From Acetobacteraceae bacterium (GTDB lineage Bacteria > Pseudomonadota > Alphaproteobacteria > Acetobacterales > Acetobacteraceae), in contig JAIXWG010000050.1 in NCBI GenBank assembly GCA_027482245.1, positions 1 through 54,238 of the forward strand: 54,238 bases of DNA, read 5' to 3'. Position 1 is the stretch's first letter. Every line of letters begins with the position of its first letter. The translations under genes and the position numbers were made by a program. The notes below the pieces were generated by a model. It saw only the letters and a list, made by a program, of their open reading frames with translations, searched no databases and was not told where the DNA came from. Below are positions 48,916 through 54,238 of the stretch, piece by piece.

Positions 48916-50790
48916 GTGTTTGATGCAGTTCAGCTTGAAGGCCATGGCCAGGTTCGGATCGATCGGTCGCGCGACGCGCTGCTGACGGATTTCGGCAAGG
49001 CGACGCTCGATGACCGGTATCTGCTGCCCGGCGAGTCCTACCAGGACTTGTTTGCCCGGGTGGCGTCCGCCTATGGCGACGACGCTGCCCATGCGCAGCG
49101 GATCTATGACTACATCAGCCGCCTCTGGTTCATGCCGGCGACGCCGGTGCTGTCGAATGGCGGCACGACGCGGGGGCTGCCGATCTCCTGCTTCCTGAAC
49201 GAGGCCAGCGACAGCCTGGACGGCATCGTTGGCCTCTGGAACGAGAATGTCTGGCTGGCCGCCAAGGGCGGCGGCATCGGGTCCTACTGGGGCAATCTGC
49301 GGGGCATCGGCGAGAAGGTCGGCCGCAACGGCAAGACCTCCGGCGTCATTCCCTTCATCCGGGTGATGGACAGCCTGACGCTGGCGATCTCCCAGGGTTC
49401 GCTGCGCCGCGGCTCGGCCGCCTGCTACCTGCCGGTGAACCACCCGGAGATCGAGGAATTCCTCGAGATGCGGCGACCCACGGGCGGCGACCCGAACCGC
49501 AAGGCGCTGAACCTGCACCACGGCGTGCTGCTCTCCGACGCCTTCATGCGCGCGGTCGAGAACGACGAGGAATGGGCGCTGGTCTCGCCGAAGGACGGCG
49601 CGCTGATGCGGAAGGTCTCCGCGCGCGCCATCTGGATCCGCATCCTGACGGCGCGCATCGAGACGGGCGAGCCCTACATCATCTATTCCGACCACGTGAA
49701 CCGCGCGCGGCCGGAGCACCACAAGCTCTCGGGGCTGGAGGTGAAGACCTCCAACCTCTGCAGCGAGATCACGCTGCCGACGGGGATCGACCAGCATGGG
49801 ATGGAGCGCACCGCGGTGTGCTGCCTGTCGTCCCTGAACTGCGAGACCTGGTTCGAGTGGAAGGACCATCCGCGCTTCATCCCTGATGTGATGCGCTTCC
49901 TCGACAACGTGCTGCAGAGCTTCATCGACACGGCGCCGGACAGCATGGCGCGGGCGCGCTATTCCGCGATGCGGGAGCGGTCCGTGGGCCTTGGCGTCAT
50001 GGGCTTCCACAGCTTCCTGCAGGCGCTGAACGTGCCCTTCGAGAGCGCGATCGCGAAGGTGTGGAACAAGCGGATGTTCAAGCACATCCGCGAACAGGCC
50101 GATTTCGCGAGCCGCATGCTGGCGGAGGAGCGCGGGCCCTGCCCGGACGCCGCGGAATACGGTTTCATGGAGCGCTTCTCGAACAAGATCGCGATCGCGC
50201 CGACGGCGTCGATCAGCATCATCTGCGGCGGCGCATCCCCGGGCATCGAGCCGATCGCGGCCAATGTCTACAACCACAAGACGCTGTCGGGGTCCTACAT
50301 CGTCCGCAACCCGCACCTGAAGAAGGTGCTGGCCAAGCACGGCCGGGATGACGAGGAGACCTGGACCAGCATCACCGTCACCAAGGGCAGCGTGCAGCAT
50401 CTGGACTTCCTGACGGAGCAGGAGAAGCTGACCTTCCGCACGGCCTTCGAACTCGACCAGCGCTGGGTCGTGGAACACGCCGCCGACCGCACGCCCTACA
50501 TCTGCCAGTCGCAGTCGGTGAACCTGTTCCTGCCGGCGAACGTGCACAAGAAGGACCTGCACCAGATCCACATGATGGCGTGGAAGAAGGGCGTGAAGTC
50601 CCTCTACTACTGCCGCAGCCTGTCCATCCAGCGCGCCGACACGATCAGCGCGAAGGTCGTGGGCCAGGGCGACGTCATGGCCGCGCATAATGACGGCAAG
50701 GTGGCGCCGCTGCCGCTGGTGGCGCGCAGCCTGGACGAAGCGCCCAAGGCCAATGGCAACGACTACGAGGAATGCCTCGCATGTCAGTGA
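48916..50790 (+). CDS. nrdA: Ribonucleoside-diphosphate reductase, alpha subunit (class Ia)
   Basis: 624 residues from the GTG at 48916 (G-rich SD-like run 6 bases upstream); homology to the family starts at RDALLTDFGKATLDDRYLL. Catalytic residues: Cys92 in PISCFLNEASDS, Asn/Cys/Glu in NLCSEI, a Cys in AVCCLSSLNC and the C-terminal redox pair CLAC. There is no N-terminal ATP-cone, so overall activity regulation by dATP through this subunit is probably absent. It makes dNDPs with the NrdB radical subunit. A small coiled-coil gene starts inside its end (10-base overlap). Confidence 0.95.
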   Translation: MFDAVQLEGHGQVRIDRSRDALLTDFGKATLDDRYLLPGESYQDLFARVASAYGDDAAHAQRIYDYISRLWFMPATPVLSNGGTTRGLPISCFLNEASDSLDGIVGLWNENVWLAAKGGGIGSYWGNLRGIGEKVGRNGKTSGVIPFIRVMDSLTLAISQGSLRRGSAACYLPVNHPEIEEFLEMRRPTGGDPNRKALNLHHGVLLSDAFMRAVENDEEWALVSPKDGALMRKVSARAIWIRILTARIETGEPYIIYSDHVNRARPEHHKLSGLEVKTSNLCSEITLPTGIDQHGMERTAVCCLSSLNCETWFEWKDHPRFIPDVMRFLDNVLQSFIDTAPDSMARARYSAMRERSVGLGVMGFHSFLQALNVPFESAIAKVWNKRMFKHIREQADFASRMLAEERGPCPDAAEYGFMERFSNKIAIAPTASISIICGGASPGIEPIAANVYNHKTLSGSYIVRNPHLKKVLAKHGRDDEETWTSITVTKGSVQHLDFLTEQEKLTFRTAFELDQRWVVEHAADRTPYICQSQSVNLFLPANVHKKDLHQIHMMAWKKGVKSLYYCRSLSIQRADTISAKVVGQGDVMAAHNDGKVAPLPLVARSLDEAPKANGNDYEECLACQ

Positions 50791-51014
50791 CGCTGCCCGT
50801 CATCGACCTCGACATCCTGCCGAACGAGCCGTCCGGCCTGCGCGCGCGCAAGCGCGCGCTGGAGAAGGACCTCGACCGCATGCTGGAACTGCGCGGGCCG
50901 GTGACGGAAGTGCGGCGCCTGGTCGCGGACCTCGACCGCGTCGCGGCCGAATTGGCGCGAAGCCTGCGGGACGGTTCTTCACAACGCGCGTCTGACCACC
51001 ACCTCGCCAACTGA
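50781..51014 (+). CDS. Small coiled-coil protein between nrdA and nrdB
   Basis: 77 residues; ATG at 50781 overlaps the nrdA stop by 10 bases, so it is translationally coupled. The N-terminal TLPVIDLDILPNEPSG is followed by a strongly charged helix (GLRARKRALEKDLDRMLELRG..., VTEVRRLVADLDRVAAELARSL) with heptad-like leucines, likely a coiled coil. I do not recognise a family. The position suggests a role in RNR assembly or regulation; inference only. Confidence 0.75.
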   Translation: MSVTLPVIDLDILPNEPSGLRARKRALEKDLDRMLELRGPVTEVRRLVADLDRVAAELARSLRDGSSQRASDHHLAN

Positions 51015-51036
51015 ACTTATTGCAGACGAGAGCATC

Positions 51037-52095
51037 ATGCCCGACGATTCCACCCCGCGCGACGAGCTGCCCATCCGCTTCGACCTGATGACGGCGAACC
51101 CGGTCTACAAGCCGTTCCGCTACCCCTGGGCCTATGAGGCGTGGCTGCAGCAGCAGCGCATCCACTGGCTGCCGGAGGAAGTGCCGCTCGCGGATGACGT
51201 GAAGGATTGGCAGAAGAACCTCACCGCCACGGAACGGAACCTGCTGACGCAGATCTTCCGCTTCTTCACCCAGGCGGATGTCGAGGTGAACAACTGCTAC
51301 ATGAAGCAGTACAGCCAGGTCTTCAAGCCGACCGAAGTGCTGATGATGATGTCGGCCTTCTCGAACACCGAGACGATCCACATCGCGGCCTACTCCCACC
51401 TCCTCGACACCATCGGGATGCCGGAGATCGAGTACACGGCCTTCCTCAAGTACAAGGAGATGAAGGACAAGTACGACTACATGCATTCCTTCTCGGTCGA
51501 GAACAAGACCGAGATCGCGAAGACGCTCGCCGCCTTCGGCGCCTTCACGGAGGGCCTGCAGCTCTTCGCCTCCTTCGCCATCCTCATGAACTTCCCCCGC
51601 TTCAACAAGATGAAGGGGATGGGGCAGATCGTGTCGTGGTCGGTGCGCGACGAGACGCTGCACTGCCTGTCCGTCATCCGCCTGTTCCGCACCTTCGTGC
51701 AGGAGAATCCGGAGATCTGGACGGAGGAGCTGAAGCGCGACCTCTACCTCATCTGCTCCACCATCGTGGACCATGAGGACGCCTTCATCGACCTGGCCTT
51801 CGAACTCGGCGGCGTGCAGGGCCTCGATGCCGCGCAGACCAAGCAGTACATCCGCTTCATCGCGGATCGCCGCCTGCAGCAGCTCGGCCTCAACCCGCTC
51901 TACAACGTCGAGAAGAACCCGCTGCCCTGGCTAGACGAGATGCTGAACGCGATCGAGCACACGAACTTCTTCGAGAACCGCGCGACCGAATACTCCCGCG
52001 CCAGCACCGAGGGTTCGTGGGAAGAGGCCTTCGGCGACGCGACCTTCACCAGCGCGCAGCCGGAAGGCGAGATCGAGCTGGCATCCCGCCACTGA
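51037..52095 (+). CDS. nrdB: Ribonucleoside-diphosphate reductase, beta subunit (class Ia)
   Basis: 352 residues. Diiron/tyrosyl radical site: Asp81 (QADVE), Glu112 and His115 (ETIH), radical Tyr119, exactly the E. coli ETIHxxxY spacing, then later ligands in FTEGLQL and RDETLHCL. No ATP-cone is present, so the overall activity is likely not allosterically switched here either. It ends in a flexible C-terminus with EIELASRH. A strong terminator follows. Confidence 0.96.
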   Translation: MPDDSTPRDELPIRFDLMTANPVYKPFRYPWAYEAWLQQQRIHWLPEEVPLADDVKDWQKNLTATERNLLTQIFRFFTQADVEVNNCYMKQYSQVFKPTEVLMMMSAFSNTETIHIAAYSHLLDTIGMPEIEYTAFLKYKEMKDKYDYMHSFSVENKTEIAKTLAAFGAFTEGLQLFASFAILMNFPRFNKMKGMGQIVSWSVRDETLHCLSVIRLFRTFVQENPEIWTEELKRDLYLICSTIVDHEDAFIDLAFELGGVQGLDAAQTKQYIRFIADRRLQQLGLNPLYNVEKNPLPWLDEMLNAIEHTNFFENRATEYSRASTEGSWEEAFGDATFTSAQPEGEIELASRH

Positions 52096-52103
52096 CGACG
52101 AAA

Positions 52104-52130
52104 AAGGCGCCCCGCATCGCGGGGCGCCTT
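52104..52130 (+). terminator. Rho-independent-like terminator after nrdB
   Basis: Stem aaggcgccccgc / gcggggcgcctt (12 bp) with loop atc, 8 bases after the nrdB stop. There is no long T run, only a short t-rich tail. Confidence 0.8.
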
Positions 52131-52143
52131 CCATGATTCTCAG

Positions 52144-52171
52144 ACGCCCGCGGTGGCAGCACCGCGGGCGT
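52144..52171 (-). terminator. Terminator-like hairpin for the minus-strand gene
   Basis: Stem acgcccgcggtg / caccgcgggcgt (12 bp) with loop gcag, 8 bases from the stop of the small gene at 52180. Together with the nrdB hairpin, it separates two convergent units. Confidence 0.7.
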
Positions 52172-52179
52172 TGTCGTCT

Positions 52180-52464
52180 TCAGTTCTCGGTGGCGTCGGG
52201 GTGGCGCAGCAGCCACAGCCGTTCATGCGCCGCGACCAGGCTTTCCATGTTCTTCCGGCGGTTCACGTCAGGCGACACGGGCCGGCGCGTCAGCATCATC
52301 TCCAGGATGCGGAGCAGCTCCTCCGCCACTTCGAAGTCGCCCTGGTCGCAGGCATGGTGGAAGGCGATCAGGATCTTGTCGGACAGCCGGCGCGTGTGAC
52401 GCGGTGGGCCAGAGGGCGCGCGCCCCGCATCGCGGCCGGACGGATCCCGTTCCTCGTCAGACAT
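52180..52464 (-). CDS. Conserved-looking small hypothetical protein
   Basis: 94 residues from the ATG at 52464 (MSDEERDPSGRDAG). After a disordered start it is almost all helix (LSDKILIAFHHACDQGDFEVAEELLRILE, MMLTRRPVSPDVNRRKN, MESLVAAHERLWLLRHPD), reminiscent of a TPR-like helical pair. I believe close homologs are widespread in alphaproteobacteria, but their role is unknown to me. The gene is 100 bases downstream of the SCO gene on the same strand. Confidence 0.75.
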   Translation of the reverse strand: MSDEERDPSGRDAGRAPSGPPRHTRRLSDKILIAFHHACDQGDFEVAEELLRILEMMLTRRPVSPDVNRRKNMESLVAAHERLWLLRHPDATEN

Positions 52465-52564
52465 GCAGCATGCAGCTCCCAGTACGGCGCCGGGGTCCGG
52501 CGCGCAGCGCGCACAATAGCTTGGGTTGAGGCGCGCCGGAACCCTCCGCTTCAGACGGGCGGGT

Positions 52565-53245
52565 TCAGCCGCCCGAAGAGCGCATATGGGCGCGGATGGA
52601 CTGGGCCATCGCCTCCGGCGCGGTTTCCGGCCGGAACAGGGTGCGCACGCGCCCATCCGGCCCGACCAGGTAGATGAAGGACGAGTGGTCCATCAGATAC
52701 TGGCTCATCTCCGGCCTGTTCACCTTTGCGTAGAAGACGCGATAGGCGCGGGCGGCGGCCGCCACCTGCTCCGCCGACCCGGTCAGGCCGACCAGGCGCG
52801 GATGGAAGCGGCCGACATAATCCGCCATCGCCGGTACCGTGTCGCGCTCCGGATCGACGGTGATGAAAACCGGCGTCACGCGCCGCTCCTGGTCGCCCAG
52901 CAGGTCCATGGCCGTCGCCATGGTGCCCAATTCCGTCGGGCAGACATCGGGGCAGAAGGTGAAGCCGAAATAGACCAGCATGAAGCCGCTGGCGAAATCC
53001 GCCTGCGTCACCGCCCGGCCTTCGTGGTTCACTAGGCTGAACGGCCCGCCCAGCGCCAGGCCCTGCGGCAACTGCACGCCACCCGCCGCCGGCGCCGGCA
53101 TGTCCTGCCCGAAGATGGACGCGACACGGCGCAGGAAGGCATCGGCGACCGTGTCGTCATCCCCCTTGCCGAGCCACGCTGCCGCCCAAAGCCCCCCGAG
53201 CATGAGAAGAAGGATGAGCGCGGCGATGCGAATGGCGGCGAGCAT
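52565..53245 (-). CDS. SCO/SenC family copper-binding thioredoxin-like protein
   Basis: 226 residues with an N-terminal membrane anchor (IRIAALILLLMLGGLWAAAWL). The Sco metal site is intact: CPDVC within FGFTFCPDVCPTEL and the distal His in LMDHSSFIYLVGPDG. Family members deliver copper to the CuA site of cytochrome c oxidase. No cytochrome oxidase genes are adjacent. An ATG at 53245 is the start. Confidence 0.93.
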   Translation of the reverse strand: MLAAIRIAALILLLMLGGLWAAAWLGKGDDDTVADAFLRRVASIFGQDMPAPAAGGVQLPQGLALGGPFSLVNHEGRAVTQADFASGFMLVYFGFTFCPDVCPTELGTMATAMDLLGDQERRVTPVFITVDPERDTVPAMADYVGRFHPRLVGLTGSAEQVAAAARAYRVFYAKVNRPEMSQYLMDHSSFIYLVGPDGRVRTLFRPETAPEAMAQSIRAHMRSSGG

Positions 53246-53338
53246 GATGGCGTCAGATAGGCTGCCCCCGCCCCCGCGTCCACCGGACGAACGCCGCCGG
53301 ATGGGCTAGGCTGCCCCCGGCAGCAGGAGGCTACCGGC

Positions 53339-53968
53339 ATGCGCCCCGGGGAACACCAGGTCGTCGTCATCGGCGCAGGCGGCCACGCGCGCCCCGTCGT
53401 CGAGGCCCTTCTGCTGACCGGCCACCGCATCGCCGGACTGCTGGACGACGCGGCGGGCCGCCCCGCCGTGCTCGGCCAACCCATCATCGGCGGCCCCGCC
53501 CTGCTGCCGACGCTCCGCGCCCAGGGCGTCGGCGGCGCCGTCATCGCCATCGGCGACAACGCCACGCGACTCCGCCTCGGCCTCGAAGCCCGCAGCCTCG
53601 GCTTCACCCTGCCGACCCTCGTCCACCCCGCCGCCCTCGTCTCCCCCCACGCCAGCCTGGCGGAAGGCGCGCAGATCCTCGCCCGCGCCGTGATCGGACC
53701 CGAAGCGCGCATCGGACGCCTCTGCCTGGTGAACACCGGCGCCATCGTCGAACACGAATGCACCCTCGACGAAGGCGCCCACATCGCCCCGGGCGCCATC
53801 CTCTGCGGCCAGGTCCGCATCGGCGCCCGATCCCTCATCGGCGCCGGCTCCACCATCATCGCCGGCCGCCACATCGGCGCCGACACCACCGTGGCCGCCG
53901 GCGCCGCCGTGACGACGGACGTGGCGGCGGGGGCGCGCGTGGGCGGGGTGCCGGCGCGGGGGATGTAG
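53339..53968 (+). CDS. Acetyltransferase of the NeuD/PglD sugar O-acyltransferase group
   Basis: 209 residues. N-terminal Rossmann-like part (VVVIGAGGHARPVVEALLLTG, LDD) for donor/sugar binding, then a left-handed beta-helix of hexapeptide repeats (VHPAALVSPHASLAEGAQIL..., GAIVEHECTLDEGAHIAPGA, IGAGSTIIAGRHIGADTTVAAG), ending in the usual GVPARGM. The likely catalytic His is the one in VEHECTLDEGAHI. It acetylates an amino sugar for surface glycans. Neighbouring glycan genes presumably lie beyond the window. Confidence 0.9.
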   Translation: MRPGEHQVVVIGAGGHARPVVEALLLTGHRIAGLLDDAAGRPAVLGQPIIGGPALLPTLRAQGVGGAVIAIGDNATRLRLGLEARSLGFTLPTLVHPAALVSPHASLAEGAQILARAVIGPEARIGRLCLVNTGAIVEHECTLDEGAHIAPGAILCGQVRIGARSLIGAGSTIIAGRHIGADTTVAAGAAVTTDVAAGARVGGVPARGM

Positions 53969-54238
53969 GGCGGGTTGGGCCTGTTGCCCTGGGGAAAGGG
54001 CTCCGCCCCTTCCCCAGACCCCTTCCCCGCAAAGGGGCAGCGGCCCCTTGTGTCTTGGCGATGGTGCATAGTGTGACCGCCGGTGCTGGGCTGCAGCCCA
54101 GCACCGGCGGCGCGATCTAGAGGCCGTCGGCCCCTCGGTCCTAAGACCGTTTCTGAGCTTGGCCCGGATCCGTCTCCCTTTGAACCCGAACGGTTGCCTG
54201 GGGTGCAACCCCGAACGGCAAGGATGGGACGGAGGATC
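53969..54238. other. Terminal intergenic region with REP-like palindrome and possible leader
   Basis: No gene in this 270-base stretch. It holds a ggggaaagggctccgcccct-type hairpin block (53990-54050), a 34-base perfect palindrome (54077-54110), a small stem gttgc/gcaac near 54192-54207, and a SD-like GGAGG at 54232-54236, so a plus-strand gene probably starts just past the window. Confidence 0.6.
54077..54110. repeat. 34-base perfect palindrome without loop
   Basis: Half ccgccggtgctgggctg (54077-54093) is followed directly by its reverse complement. No T run follows. It may act as a terminator for the acetyltransferase gene or be a REP element. Confidence 0.85.

Noticed and set aside
48541..50688. 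Long open frames opposite or overlapping real genes (for example here, 13017-15650 plus, 19920-22076 minus, 22169-24307 minus, 7215-8921 plus, 4901-6454 minus)
   Set aside because: They are antisense shadows caused by 70% GC: Arg/Gly/His/Gln-rich translations without domain motifs, each lying over a gene with clear catalytic motifs.
52104..52171. Two adjacent hairpins as a CRISPR-like or repeat array
   Set aside because: The two stems have different sequences, each abuts a gene end on opposite strands, and they fit paired terminators.

Overview
The window is about 70% GC, gene-dense, and looks like the chromosome of an alphaproteobacterium of the Acetobacteraceae (Roseomonas-like). The grounds are the very high GC3, Bug/TctC-type and TRAP solute receptors, a HyuA/HyuB pair, a GAAC-N7-GAAC (LexA-type) direct repeat, an mmgR/suhB-family small RNA, and intergenic 'ggggaagggg...ccccttcccc' elements that I associate with acetic-acid bacteria. 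The genus is inference. No rRNA, CRISPR array, integrase, transposase or phage module was seen.

Layout. (1) 1-6574: a DNA-repair neighbourhood holding the ligase-associated Lhr-like helicase (partial), the ligase-associated MBL-fold exonuclease and an ATP-dependent DNA ligase. A two-gene PAS + methyl-accepting receptor and a glycosyltransferase lie between them. (2) 6723-15602: a DUF4139 protein; iron genes (Fe-binding protein, Bfd, bacterioferritin, and a separated Fe-type ABC permease); an MBL hydrolase/GH3 acyl-adenylase pair; a flavin reductase. (3) 15681-24896: paired palindromes, a D-2-hydroxyacid dehydrogenase, an atypical SDR, and a tightly overlapping hyuC-like / unknown low-GC gene / hyuA / hyuB run, then a serine hydrolase. 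(4) 24893-30274: a Rieske oxygenase alpha/beta pair with a LivK-type binding protein, a ParDE toxin-antitoxin, and a D-aminoacylase-type amidohydrolase. (5) 30378-37925: small envelope proteins, an ECF-like sigma factor, a LysE exporter, a split TPP decarboxylase opposite a LysR regulator, acyl-CoA dehydrogenase and a CaiB CoA-transferase. (6) 37926-48556: an mmgR-family sRNA gene with promoter and terminator, N-formylglutamate hydrolase/GGDEF, tRNA-Val, a complete TRAP transporter, an M23 peptidase, an EAL protein, a cupin and two orphan Bug receptors. (7) 48557-54238: class Ia ribonucleotide reductase (nrdA, a small coiled-coil gene, nrdB) with an NrdR-like box and terminators, a SCO protein, and a NeuD/PglD-type acetyltransferase.

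How it works together. The content points to an aerobic heterotroph that scavenges organic acids and modified amino acids. Orphan periplasmic receptors and TRAP import them; HyuABC, D-aminoacylase, N-formylglutamate hydrolase and CoA-linked enzymes process them. Around these sit c-di-GMP turnover (GGDEF and EAL), iron storage and DNA-precursor/repair functions. The least explained items are a duplicated SOS-box-containing intergenic element (6607-6694 and 43109-43205), the mmgR-like RNA, the low-GC gene seated with 4-bp overlaps on both sides inside the hyu operon, and the small gene between nrdA and nrdB.
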